Assembly: GCA_037954235.1 (NCBI GenBank)
Contig: JBBMOA010000010.1
Location: 17,403,529 to 17,467,528 of the forward strand
DNA: 64,000 nt
Reading direction: 5' to 3'
DNA from: Aulostomus chinensis
Lineage: Eukaryota > Chordata > Actinopteri > Syngnathiformes > Aulostomidae
Part shown: piece after piece, positions 25,314 through 38,420 of the stretch
How the letters are laid out: each line of letters begins with the position of its first letter
Position numbering within the stretch: the first letter of the stretch is position 1
The notes under the pieces: model-generated
Told to the model about the DNA's origin: nothing
Seen by the model: the letters and a program-made list of their open reading frames with translations, nothing else
The model's database searches: none
Made by a program: the position numbers and the translations under genes

Positions 25314-26654
25314 ATTTTTTAGTCGTCTCCCTACACTGAAGCTTTCCTCTGCCCTCTTCTGGCAACTTCTCATATTAAATTAGCTGACTATCCCATGCAA
25401 TTGTTCTGTACAAACATATAAAGCATAAAAAAAAACACTGTGAAATTGTTCTGTTACCTCTGTTAAGCTTTACTTAGTCGTAACAAGGCTCCAAATTCAA
25501 AGTCAAGACTTGAATTAGTTTGCCAACCTCTATAAAAATGAAAATAATCACAACAGTGCGGTGACTTTCAGATGCAGTATGTTGTTGCCCTTATTATAAA
25601 TATACAAATTGCTTACTGAGACAGTCTCCTTCTGAAATGAAACGTGTCCTGATGATAGAATTGCAGTAGCCTCAGGACAAAAACCACTTTGAGCATATAA
25701 GAGACTTGAAAGGGCACTTACAAGTCAAAAGAATGTAACAACATGCTGATGTAAAATCTGCATTGCAGCTTAACTGTTTGCTCTATATAAAGCCACAGGT
25801 GGTGATGAAAATCTGTAGGGTGCTGACTGCATGGATTTCTGGCTCTTAAGGGAACAAATGATAGGATGTTGGTGCATAATGACATCATGAATCACTGTCT
25901 GTAAAAGAAAACAAAAAAAAACGGTTTCACATTTCAGGCTTTCAAAGGAAATTCTGGAGTCCTGGTCTGAATTTTTGGCACCCAGAATTTCAAAAATAAT
26001 TCAGCATACTGTCAGAAAAAATTTATATTTCGGGATGGGTTCAAAAGATAAGCACCTTGACAAACGGTGCCTCAATCAGTATTCATGGTGTGTCACATTA
26101 ATTCACTCTACTTTAGCTGGAAACGTCCCCACTGATGTTGAAGCTGCCTGCGCCACATAGACTTGATAAGCATGTACACACTATAGCTCTCAAATCTTTC
26201 TGATCAATTATCTTAACTCTGAATAGAGCTGAAATCACATCACTTTTGTGTGTTTTACTGTTAAATCAATAGTTTTAGCAGTTCCGAGCTGTAGCATGAA
26301 CTAATGAGTTAAAAGGTAAAATGGACAACATTTACACCTCCCGGCCAGTAGGTGTCTTTGCTGACACTTCTGCTGACACTAATCTATTCTACTGGTTGCC
26401 AGCTTGACATTAACAAACCACATAGGGTCAGAATTGGAATAGAAGTAAAAAGACAGACAATCCATGCGGCCTATCTTGTCATGATACATTTCGTAATCTT
26501 GTCAACATACTAACAATAACAACATGAAACCTAAAATAGGCTAAGGTTTCTAACTTGCGCAATTGCCATTGTTAGCTAGCACACATTAGCTTATCTGTAA
26601 GCAGAAAAGCAACATCCTCAGCATGGCTTTTCAGCCCCTTTCCCTTCAGATTAG
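25314..26654. other. Non-coding, no gene recognised
   Basis: AT-rich sequence without supported features. Confidence 0.45.
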
Positions 26655-27640
26655 ACAACTGGGACCCATTTCAAAAAGTAGGATTAAGAAACTCTGAGCC
26701 TGAACCCTCAGGTGGGAAACTTCTTAGTTTCTGATTCTAGAACGGCTTCTTTGAGTTTGTGCTATTGTGCTATGAGTAAGTTAACACTGAGTTAATCGCA
26801 TAAACCACAACTAAACAGAGCCCCGATACTATGATTCACCATGGCAACAGCTGACAAAAGAGGGTCTGCATTCTCGTGTGTCCATAAAGCGAGTATAAAC
26901 TTTTTTTTTTTTTAGAAAAAGTAATATTGAAACATAATGCTCATCTTCACAGGATTATGAAGATACATTGTCTGCTGCCACAGAGAAGGATCCAGAGGCC
27001 TAAAGAGGTAACATCATGATAATTTATGCTATGGATAGTATCTCCCCATTCACGCTTCTTAGCATTCTTGTGTGCTATACAGAACCTGAAATGTAGCCTT
27101 GAACCACCATTGAATGGACATTCTTATCCTCTTTAACAGAAAATGGCTGAGCAGGAAGGTCTATCAAATTTCACAGGACAGTTGTACACAATGAGATTGT
27201 AAATGCCTGAGGTTCATTGTAGAATTCATGTAGAACTGTATGATTTTAATGTCATCCTTATGTATTACAGGTCACCACTAAAGGAGTTGTGTGAAATGAA
27301 TCAAGAAAATGTCAAGTAGGTGCGCTAATAATAATTGGAACTAGATTAAAAAAACAACAACTAACTATTGCCTTTGTAGGAAAATAAAGATGCCAAATAA
27401 AATAAAATATGAATCATTTTTTCTTTATTTGCCTGCTCTTGGTGGTGGCTTGATCTGTAAAGTCATTCTGGCACATCATATCTCTGACTGTTCTCCCATC
27501 CTGGATTCCCTCGGGGTGGACTGGCTGTTCATTAGGGACTTCTGTTTGTAGGGTAATTTTGCCACTATCATGAAGAACAACACAAGCCACAATCATATCA
27601 CAGACCTTCTCAGGTGTTACCCTGGGCTGAGGTGATGTAT
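26655..27640. mobile_element. Decayed PIF/Harbinger DNA transposon
   Basis: The left terminus resembles known fish Harbinger ends (gacccatttcaaaaagtagg then attaagaaactctgag). A + strand remnant of the accessory Myb/SANT-like protein starts at ATG 26841 (MATADKRG), with later pieces DYEDTLSAATEKDPEA (near 26954-27000) and PLKELCEMNQENVK (near 27278-27318), now separated by stops. On the minus strand, about 27414-27625, lies the C-terminal part of a HARBI1-like transposase, RVTPEKVCDMIVACVVLHD followed by DGRTVRDMMCQNDF. The two opposed frames are the usual Harbinger layout. The right terminus was not found. Confidence 0.75.
27414..27640 (-). pseudogene. HARBI1-like transposase C-terminal fragment
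   Basis: The frame reads VTPEKVCDMIVACVVLHD, close to the conserved C-terminal helix of PIF/Harbinger nucleases (typically ...II.AC..LHN). DGRTVRDMMCQNDF sits where those proteins end. The N-terminal two thirds with the DDE catalytic residues are absent, so it cannot be active. In the host family HARBI1 and its partner Myb-like protein act together in the nucleus; this copy is only a transposon relic. Confidence 0.7.
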
Positions 27641-27644
27641 AGGC

Positions 27645-27810
27645 ACAGGAAACTGGGAACAAGCGAATACACCATTATCTGTATCCGTATCTGTACAACC
27701 GCCAAAATGATCTGTATGTTGTGTCTGTATCCATACTCGGAGTGGCAGGGCTTAACCTGGAAATGGTTTTGGCTTCAACCAGACGTAGGTGTGGCTTAAC
27801 AGTGACAGTT
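27645..27810. repeat. Interspersed repeat with 'tatctgtatccgtatctgta' motif
   Basis: Repeated ctgtatccgtatctgta-like words followed by ggcagggcttaacctggaaa form a pattern I associate with a common teleost repeat. It may interrupt the right side of the Harbinger relic. Confidence 0.4.
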
Positions 27811-28179
27811 TATTGTTTGCCGAATTGGTTTTCAGAAATTAAAGGGATTCATCAGAAATTGCTACATTTATTATTTAGTTGAAATTATTGCAAAAAGTCT
27901 CAGATTAAGCTTTCGATGTTTTTTTAAGAAAATTATTATAGATGAACTTTTCACAGAAGAGCCTTGGATTGAGTTTCTCCTGCCACTGACTTGATACTGA
28001 TTGCTGGTTCAGTGTTGCTGTCAGACAAGTTACACTCTGTATTACTCATTGTCCTTTATTACTCATTGTTTCTTGGACAGAAAAAAAAGGGAGAGTGTCA
28101 TTTATTTCATACCTGATGATGGTTGGGTTTTGTTTATGTGACTATACAGTGACTTTGGATCTGAGGATGGTGCAGTGCT

Positions 28180-28560
28180 CACTGCTTTTGTAATAAAAGC
28201 GCCCGGTCTAGTACTTAACCTGACACGCGGTCTGAATGAGCAAAAGAAAAAGAAAAAGGCAAGCTTCATTCAGCCGTTTCTACGCACCCAGGTCCGATTA
28301 CCTGCAGCACACTGCTTATTTCTTCTTTTCCAAAAAAGCAGGTTGGTGGAGGAATAAATCATAAACAGTGAACAAACAGCATTGAGAGACGTGAATCTTC
28401 TGCGAAGAAGTTGTGTCTACACACGAGAACGAGGAAAAGCGTCTATCTTCTGAGTGATGACGGAGGCGGCCGAGGGGAGCGGCGCTTCTCAGCTTTGTGT
28501 ATGTGTGGGGAGGGACTGTGTGTGTGGTTGCCTATCAGAGAACGTTGTGGGACACAGACA
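28180..28560. promoter_or_regulatory. CpG-richer patch 2 kb upstream of the drd2 ATG exon (possible alternative promoter)
   Basis: Local CpG and GC rise (aagcgcccggtctag, cacgcggtctg, gacggaggcggccgagggga, gcggcgcttc) in otherwise AT-rich sequence. No TATA box or donor is convincing. It is offered as a candidate only because drd2 exon 1 is not located. Confidence 0.15.
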
Positions 28561-29280
28561 CTCAATGAGAGCTTCCCCTCCTTGAAACTATTTTTATTTA
28601 AGATAAGCTGTTCTTGACCAGGTTTGTTTCACAGTCTAATAGTGTTGGAAAATTTCCTCTCTTTCTGGAACTGGCTAGGATTATTCCTTTTTCTCATTTC
28701 AGGATTAACGGTTTGTTGAAATTTTGTCCTGGCAATGCAGACACGATTTGTTCCTTTGTTTATCTGTCCATGTTTTGACCTTTTTTGTATGAGGCACTAA
28801 ATATACTGATCAAAGTCATCTATGGCCTTTAACAGCAAAAAAATAAAATTGTCTTTGGTCGTGAACTGCAACATTGAATATTTTCTGCTCCACGTTGCGT
28901 ATCAAAATTTGCACCTTTCCAGATAGGTACATTCACAGTTAGTTCAGAGAAACAAAATCCAGGTAGTATCAGGTTTCTTATTTACTAATGTAGTTTTATT
29001 AGTAAGTAAACCGACAGGTTTGTATGTTTGTGAGCGGAAATATGGGTCAGACAACATGAAAATGGCTGGAAAATGGTTGCATTTTTAATGTTAAAGTAGA
29101 AAAGAGTCAGAAAAAAAACAGATACAGTCTGGCCCAACAACTGCAGGGAGTTACACTTTTACAAGAAAAAAAAAAACAGAAACCGAAAATAATTTAGCCG
29201 TATATATAAAATGAGCTATGTCCATTGGGATATGAAGTATATTCCAGTAAGCAGTAACAGCTGCCGGAGAGGCAATTATG

Positions 29281-29288
29281 GTGTGTGT

Positions 29289-29362
<74 letters not shown>
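29281..29362. repeat. (GT)n microsatellite
   Basis: About 82 bp with a single GTAT interruption. Confidence 0.97.
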
Positions 29363-29364
<2 letters not shown>

Positions 29365-30292
29365 GCACACATGAGAGAAACAGGGCGGGAGTGGAAATGG
29401 GGATGACAAACATTGCAATAAGATGTGCCTGTCTATTTTTTGTCATTGTCATTACCAGGTACTACTAAGGTACCATGAAATTTGAAAAGCTGAGATTAAA
29501 CAGAAAACAAAATATAAAGAAGCATTTACCAGCACCGCATGACTAAATTTGTTTTTCTAAATCATGGCAATCCATATATCAAGGGAGGACAGTTTCACTT
29601 GCCTCGTCAATTCTGACACAGTTTAACCCTAAAACCTGTCATTTGTTTGTTTTCACAAAGAAGATGATGGATGCACTAACTGATTGGAAAATTCCGTTCC
29701 ATTTATATGGAGTACCTGGAGTACACATATTTATATTCCATATTTTTTGTTGTGAATAGTGGTGCCATGAAGCGAAATTTCATTAGATGTATCCAGATTT
29801 TCATTTAAGTAATCGCAAGCATTTGCTTGACACACAGGATACAAGCCACAATATTCCATTCGTCTTCGGTTGGTGGTGATTATAATCCAAGGAATGCATC
29901 TCTGTGCAAATTTGTTGAAGGACAAATATGCATTGTAGAGAATTGAAATACAAAAAGTGTGTTTGTTCAAGTAGAAACAGCACAGGATACTCAACCCTCT
30001 TTCTTGCAAAAAAGATGAAAAAGAAAAGTATTGTTAATGAGAAGGATTTGATTGAAAGGCAATTTTTTTATATCATTGTTAGGTAGTGTAAATGATATTC
30101 AATTTTATACACGAGACCACATACCAGCACTACCACCAACACTGATCTGAATATTTAGCAGTCTAAGAGAAAGTTTCAATTTCCTCCTTTAAGTTAATTT
30201 AAGACACCATAGTTGTTCGAGCTATTGTCTCACTGGCTGGAATGAGGTCTTCAGGAGTGGAAGTCTAAATGTTGTTTTCGTTGTGTTTCCAG

Positions 30293-30603
30293 GGCCTGTT
30301 GCTGTCCTTCATCACTCACAGCTAATGGATGTCTTTACCCAATATGCCTACAATGACAGTTTCTATGACAATGGAACATGGGGTTTCAACGAAACAGATA
30401 AAGGGCAGAAACATGCTTACAACTACTATGCCATGCTGCTTACGCTGCTCATCTTTGTTATCGTCTTCGGCAACGTACTGGTGTGCATGGCTGTGTCAAG
30501 AGAAAAGGCTCTACAGACCACCACCAACTACCTGATCGTTAGCCTGGCTGTTGCTGACCTTTTGGTGGCCACGCTGGTGATGCCCTGGGTTGTCTACTTG
30601 GAG
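30293..30603 (+). CDS. drd2: drd2 exon 2: 5' UTR end and first coding exon (N-terminus, TM1, TM2)
   Basis: A good acceptor (tttccag ending at 30292) is followed by 32 nt of untranslated sequence and ATG at 30325. That ATG is the start because it gives the expected short D2 N-terminus; the frame stays open upstream only through intron and UTR sequence. It encodes residues 1-93: a glycosylated ectodomain, TM1 (about 34-57, GN at 49-50) and TM2 (about 69-90, with SLAVAD at 73-78). It ends VVYLE just before the donor GTAGG at 30604, phase 0, the same position as in mammalian DRD2. A second AG at 30319-30320 could serve as a minor acceptor without changing the protein. Confidence 0.95.
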
Positions 30604-33600
30604 GTAGGATGGCAAAGACATATAGACACTCATGCATGTATGCCTCCTGAGAGATACATACATTAGCTAACATTTCCTATGCAACAGACAGGGTCTCCCT
30701 AATGTGCATGTGAGGAGGTTTTGTTCTGTTGTCGGTCTATTTGCAAGATTATACAAAAGCTATACCTTCATGAATCTTGGTAGAGGTGTGGAGCATGAGT
30801 CAAGGGTGAAACGCATAATGTCTTCAACAGATAAGATCACCACAGTTTATGTTAATATTTAAAAATAGGAAATTTAATCAGATGGTGGAGTGGGTGACAT
30901 TGCATCCAAAGAGGGAGAAGGTGTCAGAAATTGTTTCTGTGTAGAGATATTGAACCAAAATAAATTCCTTCAATTTTTGCCTTATGCTGTAAATGTAATG
31001 TATTTAAATATGTTTTGTAAGTTTTGACATTTTTCAAGTGAGAATATAGCCTCTATTTGGTTACTTTATCCAGTTAAAGACAGCTTAAAAATTTGAAAAT
31101 ATACTGTATTTTCAGGGCGGGCTGCATTCCTCAGAGGCAGCTGGCACAGCATCTCTGTCTGACCAGCAGCTTCTCTTTAGAGCTCCACCCAATCTCTGCA
31201 GGGAATACAGGAAGCGCCCAACGTTACTCAGTCTCAAATAAGACTGATTTCCCACTGAGTCATTTGTTTGAAAATCTAGATATTAATTCGGGGGACACCG
31301 ACATGTTTGGTTAGCAAGGAAAAGCGTTGGCAAACAAACTGTACTCTCAGACTTGTGGTTTGTGAATCCTGTGACATGTTATTTACTTTGAACCTCACTA
31401 GCTTAACGGTGGCTCTCTGAGTGGACTATTTTTTTTTTCCTCTTAGAAGCTAGCTTGTATCTATGGCCTTGGGCCATAGATAATCAGCAAACCAAGTAGT
31501 CAAACCATCAGGGTCGTGTGGGGTGCTGGAGCCTATCCCAGCTGACATTGGGGAGAGGTGGGGTTCACCCTGGATGGGTCGCCAGTCCGCCACAGATCCA
31601 TCAGGAGCAATTAGGGGTTCAGTAGTTTGCTCAAGGATACTTTGTCATGGTCGCCAGGGGAAGTGAGGATTGAAGTAACCCTTCGGTTGCTAGACCCTCT
31701 ACCTCTGAGCCATGCAGCCTCAGTGTCAGATAAGGAATCATGGCTTGGAAGGAAAATGTTTGACTTGGATTGTGAAACACACAAAATATTAATGAATGGA
31801 GTTTCTGTTTTTTCTTTGGTAAGTGACCATGGTATAAGCAGGATAATGACCTTCGATGTGTCTGTTATCAAGAATTAATGTACTATGGTGGAGGCAACCT
31901 CCGCCATCCATGAATTCCTGATAGCTGACAGCTCATCGGGCAATAACCCGTTTACCCTGTGCATGAAGACATTGCAGCTGCTCTCAATTATAAGAAAAGT
32001 CAATCCACATTTGGTCATGATATGTTCATTTTCATAGAAATATGAAAAATGTCATGATTCCTGTCTGTGGACATTTTAATTAATTTCCCAGGAAACATTA
32101 CACAGACCTTGACAGAGGTCCATGCATGGGTGCACATCTAATTTCTTGTCTTCCATTTTTTGGTCAGTAGAATAGCATGAGAAATAAAATGCCGATTGGG
32201 TTCATGATTTTAAAGAAGTTATTTTCAGGCCCTCAATTAGCACTGTATACTTGCAATCATTAAGGTTAATGATCTTTAAGTGTCTCACATTATATTTTTG
32301 TGAAAATGATAGATTTACAAGACAGAAATCTGTTCTGCTTAAAAGGTTAAGAATGTGAAATAATGACAAGAACATGGATATGAATTCTGGCACCAATACA
32401 AGAATGGTGAAAGGGGCTTCATGCCCACAGTTATCAGTAGGTTAAAGGCTTAAGGTGAAAAAAGGGTGACTGTGGAAGTGTTCACATCAGCATTGTAAAT
32501 ATCAGTTCAGGTAAAGTCATGTAATGTAGCAGCACTGATAATAAAATGTCAGGCCACTCTTTCCAGTCAGAGGTCAGATGTTTATGAATAATTCTCCCTA
32601 CTCTTATTTCCTTTTCTCTGCTTTGTGAGATAATGCACATGCCTGCTAACCAGTGCAACCTAAAACTGAATAAAATTATCTGCAATCTAAGAAATCAATA
32701 GCAAGCAGGATGTGGGTTCCTTTCCAGAAAAAGATCTCACTATCACTCTGTTTCTGCTCCTCTTTTCTGTGTGTCTTCATGGTGAGGAGGTTATTTCTAA
32801 CCATCAGGCCTTAGGTCACGCTGCCTTATGATGAGAAAGGCAATCTAAGACTACAAGGGCACTAATCCTCCAGCGTCTCCCAGTGAATCATGATGATTAT
32901 TTCTCCGATCAGATAACAGCGTATAAATCCATATGTCAGGGTCTTTGTTGATGTTTGCACATACAGCCACACTGTGAGCGGAAAGGTATCATTCAGTAAA
33001 AGTCATTTCTTAGAATTTTAATATTGGGATTTCATTACTATTCACTTGTGCTTGTGTTTGTTAAATCATGAGGTATGTGACCTTCATTCTGTCTTATTAT
33101 CATTATTTACCTGCTATTGACACGGGCTGTTGTCTAGACAGATGGAGGCAGCATCAAAGCTGTTTTGAAAAGGATAGAATTTCAATCCATGGCATATCAA
33201 AGGTGCAAATTGTGGCATAAAACATTTTCACATAAATATTGATTTTGATATCCTAGCTGAAAGATTGAATGCTGATGGTGTAAAGTGGTGTGAATTGTTC
33301 AGGTGTGTGTTGATAATGGACAACACTGACTGGGCTCTGATGAACCAGACTGAAATTCCCACTGCATAAAATTTTGACTGCAGCCTTTGACTCTAAAACA
33401 CTTAGTGAAGTTGCATTCATTGTTTTTTGGTTGTTTTTTGGTTACTAATTGAGGAGAGTGGGATCAGTTGGACTATGAAAAGAGAACACTGAATGCAGTT
33501 TATTACACATGCTCATTGATTTTTTTTTAAGTATTATCAAAAACATTTTAAATTACAGATCTTACTATTTTTAACCTCTGTAACCTGTAATCACCCAAGA

Positions 33601-35143
33601 TTTTGATATGAAAGGAGGAGTAACAACAGCCATTAGGGTTACAGTTGTACAACTAAATTAAAGTGTTTGAAACTTTGTAAGAGCAAATTTGTGCACTAGG
33701 ACATTTTCATAAATGAAGTCCTTTTCCATCCATATTTATGTTGCCAACATTTTATTGAGAAAAATAACAATTTAAAGAATGTTTTCTTCCCTAATAACAA
33801 TGTTAGAACTGAAATGGCTGTTAGTCTAAGTGGATTACCCGGCATGCGTTTGGAGTGGGATGCCCATCAGATTTCTGTCAGTAGACAGTATTTGTCAGAT
33901 TTGAACAGTTTGAACCCTTCAAAACGGGGAATTATAAATTGAATGTTTGATATGTCTAATTGCCTGAGTGTACTGATTAATATACACATTTTAACAAATC
34001 AAACTTACGCAAAAGCAGACAAGTTATGAGAGTGTCTAGATTTGAATTTGTAAAGAGGATTTGGAGATTAGGAATTCCCAACAGTTGAGCTTTAGCTCGG
34101 CTTTTTACTTTCGAGTAATTAGTTTATGTTCTCTCTACTCTGCTCCGCCCTTTCTGTCAGAATGATGAACTTAAGTTAATTATTACCAACAATGTTGCAA
34201 CAAACTCTATTCCTCCCAATGTATCGGCATAAACTACAGTAAAATTGCATTCAGTAAGTGGCCATGGGCTACATTAGCTTTAATGACCACAATTTGTACT
34301 TATGGAAATTACATTACCTATGTTTTGTTGAATATATAACATAGGTTTCTGGGTTACGGTTAAATATTTTTCAGAAAAAAACAAAAAACCGTCATTATTG
34401 AGTCAACAATGACATTTCCAAGAATAGAAGTTGTTCATACTGTAAAACATTTTTATTATTTTCATGTTAAGGTTCTTTAAAAATTTTTTATAATAATCTA
34501 GTCATGCAAATATGTAAGCAGACATATCAAGCAGGATATTTTTCACAGGATCTGTCGCAATGACAGAGTGTAGTAACCCACCCTGATCTTGAACCCAGGT
34601 TCAGGGTACCAAAGATGCTAACTGAGTGCAACGGCTAACAGTCAAGCCCAGGCTCATCGACAGGGTAGCCAGAGTTCATATTCAATGGGAGTGAAAGCAG
34701 TCCTTCTCAGGATGTCACCCCATGTGCACCCTGGCTTGCATTTGGTACCTTTACATGCTGGAGCTTCATAGATTCAAGTTTTCTTCTTCCCTAGAAGATA
34801 ATACAACTTGTTGGAGTTTTATAATTTAGAATAAGTGAAAAAAGGGGAACAAAGACGTGGGTTTAGACACTGACATCTTCGTAACAGAAGAAAAAGAGAA
34901 AGTAATAAAGTTCAGCAGTTCAAAAAGTATATAGAGAAAGTAGAAATAGGAAAAAGGAAATGCACATTGCTTTACTTGTCAAAGTCTGCCAGTCTCAGGC
35001 TTTGGTAGAGTTTTGCAAGTTTTCATTACTTTTTTTTTAAACGAGCATTTTCAGCTGAGAGCAGGAAAAATTTAATGAATCAGCTTACCAGAACATATTA
35101 AAGCCCAATAACAGTCAGGTAAAAATATAGATTTATGAGTCAT

Positions 35144-35214
<71 letters not shown>

Positions 35215-38200
35215 TATGGTAAAATTTTAAATGTCCCAGTTAAATAAGTGACATTTGAAATTCATCCTGCCAGGTACACAGTTCATTTAATGAGGGTTCA
35301 CATCTAATATAAGGTGAAATATTTATTAGATTGGGGATCATGGTTTACTGCACAAGATTTAAATGAAGAATTAAGTCAAAACATAATTATTCCCTCGCTG
35401 GTCCATCAGTATGCAATGCAGAGGGCACTGAAATTTGTCATTTTTAATTGTAACACTGAAGTCTAGTATACACAGATCTCATGTTCCTTCTGTTCTTCCC
35501 GCTGCACTTTTTCACTTGAAAACTTTTCCATTCTACGGAATGACCTGCATTGTTAAAATATTGTTGTTTTTCTGAATGCCAAGTGTGAAATGAATGAGCT
35601 GAGAGTCTTAGTTTCATTTCATTTTGATTTTAACAGTCATATGAAATTGCTTTCTCTAACCTTGTTCTCAGCTCCCCAGCCTCCACATTACAGCCTTTCC
35701 CAACACCTTCGCACTGCAAATTATTTGAGAATGCTGATACATTTTGAATTATGATACGCTTTATACCCATTCACAGCCTGAGGTCATGAATTAAGTTGGT
35801 GGGACAAAACAGAAAAGACAAATGTTTATATCTCACAGCCTAACATTTAACATACCTCAGTTTTGATTTAATTGCCAAAGATGTATTGCTGTAAAAAAAA
35901 AGAAGAAGCATTTTTACATCCACTGAATGCATCACCAGACTAATGTAAGCTGTGTTTTAACCATGAGAATGCTTTTCATCTCTTGTGAGCCTTCTGAAGT
36001 AAGTTGGAGACAGAAAGCGGAAGATAGCAGCGAGGGGGAAAATGAAAATGAATACAGAGATTACAAATGTCAGGAAGTAAAAGGTTGTAAAAATGCAAAA
36101 GAGGAGAAAAAGGAAGAGGGGCACTCATTAGGCTGTCGGATCATTCTGCAATCATCGTTAGTGTTGTAGACAACAGCAACGACATATGGCTCTTTAAACT
36201 GGCTTTTAATTTTATGAAGACATGGCCTGAGGACAAAGATTAAACAGCCAGAGAGGTAGGAGAGTGCCGTCGCCCCCCTCACCCCCCCACCACCACCACT
36301 ACATCATGTGGGTGGCGTCATAGGCTTTGGCCGTGTGAGTACAGAGACCAGGAGAGGCATGCAGAGAAATTACTATGTTGTTTTACAATAATCCATCCAT
36401 CAGTTATTTATTTAGTCATTATGTCAGAACAGATATTCTGCCAGTTTACCCTACGTGTCAGCTTTAAAATTAGTATAATTACATAATGGGCTTGGAATTA
36501 CAGCTGCAGTATCTGCAGCTGAGACAGCCTCTCAAAGGTTTACAACACATAGTGGCACAATTGTCAGGATTACTTCTTGTTGCAGAATGCAAAACACATT
36601 CTGCTGAGGTACTGTGTTTTCAAAACCAGTGGACTGGATTTGTTCTGTTGCTGCAAACTGACACTTGCTGCTATTTTATCTTCCAGGTCGTGGGAGAATG
36701 GCGCTTTAGCAAGATCCACTGTGACATCTTTGTCACTCTGGATGTGATGATGTGTACAGCCAGCATCCTCAATCTCTGCGCCATCAGCATTGATCGGTGA
36801 GTTTGCCACTGCACAGATTGTTTAGCAGTGCTTGTCATGCTTGACAGGATTGCAAAGGAAATCTTTAGCTGAATAACACAAGAGAAAGACAACCCCCTTA
36901 AAAGCATGACCATCAAAGCCCACACCTCTATTTAAAGACTAAATAACTTTTTCCAGAAATGAGTTTCACACCATACACAACACCTCTATTTCATGTGTAT
37001 GTGTATAGAAATTATACTAGTTCTAATTACTAGGTGTCAGATCAGTTTATAAAAGATGATTCTCACTAATATGGAGAATAAAAGCTGACAAAGTCATGGA
37101 CTCCTGCACAATGAAACAATAATTAAAGAAACTGGGACTGTAATTGTCAGATATGCATGTTTATCCATGATAAACAATCAATCAATAAAGCAATTACAAT
37201 TATATCTTATGCATTTCCTAATTGAAATGCATGCCTTTGAGAGGAGTATCATTAGCAACAATATAGAAATAATAATTGTCAATGATATAATATTATGGTA
37301 AAAAGGGTAAATATTTTTTAAAAATTGCAAATAATGTGTTTTTACAATAAAAGATAAATGTGGAAGACAGTACATTGTGTTATCTCCCATTAGGGATGTT
37401 AAAGAATATCAGAATATTTAAGCACTCCTGAGAGAAGATTTATTAAAAATCATGGAAATCTGAATTTCTACTCAGCAAAATATTGGGAATATTAAACATA
37501 ACCCGTAATCCCAAAGTTGGATATTAGATCAGGGAATATTTAACATTTAGTTGGTAAAATCAAGAACAATATATCAAACTGGGAGATTTTGTATATCGAT
37601 TTTGTAATGTCAATTCTGTAAAAAGAAGAAAATATCGATACCCTAAAATATTGATTCCAAGAATCAGTGCTAATTCTTGTCCAGTTTTATTTTCAAAATA
37701 TCCTACAAGCACAATCAAGGATCTCCAAAAATACATTAATCATATAAAAAGTGATAGCAATTGGTTTTATATAATTTTTTCCCCAATTTATACGAGACAA
37801 AACATCCACCACAGTGGGCATGATAGATGAATACATGCCTAAATATGGATTTTCCAAGTGAGTCTTGATGTTGGAAGACTTTAACATCCATTTCCATGAG
37901 AGGAAGACCAGACTCCATTAACCCCTTGACATAAATCAGACCCAGGCTTCATCCATAGACATAAAGAAAATGTCCTCCAACATCCCATGACTGTCACCCA
38001 ATAAGACACATTATTACGGAAAAGACAAGTTGCATTTTAATATGACACAAAATCTTAAATCAATGTCAGTGAAGGAACAGCAAGTATGAATGCAAGAAAT
38101 AATGTAGTAATACATTGGATGTTAAAGCAGAAACCAAAGAGCATATTAAAAACGGTTGTAATTCAGCAGCTGACAGCAACGCTGACAAAATATGACTATC

Positions 38201-38356
38201 ATTAGAAATACGGTTGCGTGACCACATGCTGTGTGAGGAGACCTTTGCTGATCTAAAGTGTGTGTAGGTAAATAAGAAACTGAAGCATGTAATTATGTAA
38301 CCCTGACAACTGCTATTGTTAGTGTACTGATTGTGGAACTGTGCGTGCGTGCCTGC

Positions 38357-38420
<64 letters not shown>

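Larger units (their letters stand above)
30604..36686 (+). other. drd2: drd2 intron 2
   Basis: 6083 nt, GT-AG, phase 0. It contains a retroelement-tail fragment (31506-31725), a SINE-like segment (34565-34665) and a long (AT)n tract (35147-35211). No further exon seen. Confidence 0.9.

Noticed and set aside
25188..25373. Arg-Glu repeat and Ser-Leu repeat frames
   Set aside because: They translate the CT microsatellite and have no other coding features.
30283..30324. Possible N-terminal extension upstream of the drd2 ATG
   Set aside because: The in-frame codons span the intron end and acceptor, and the start would be GTG. The ATG at 30325 gives the standard D2 N-terminus.
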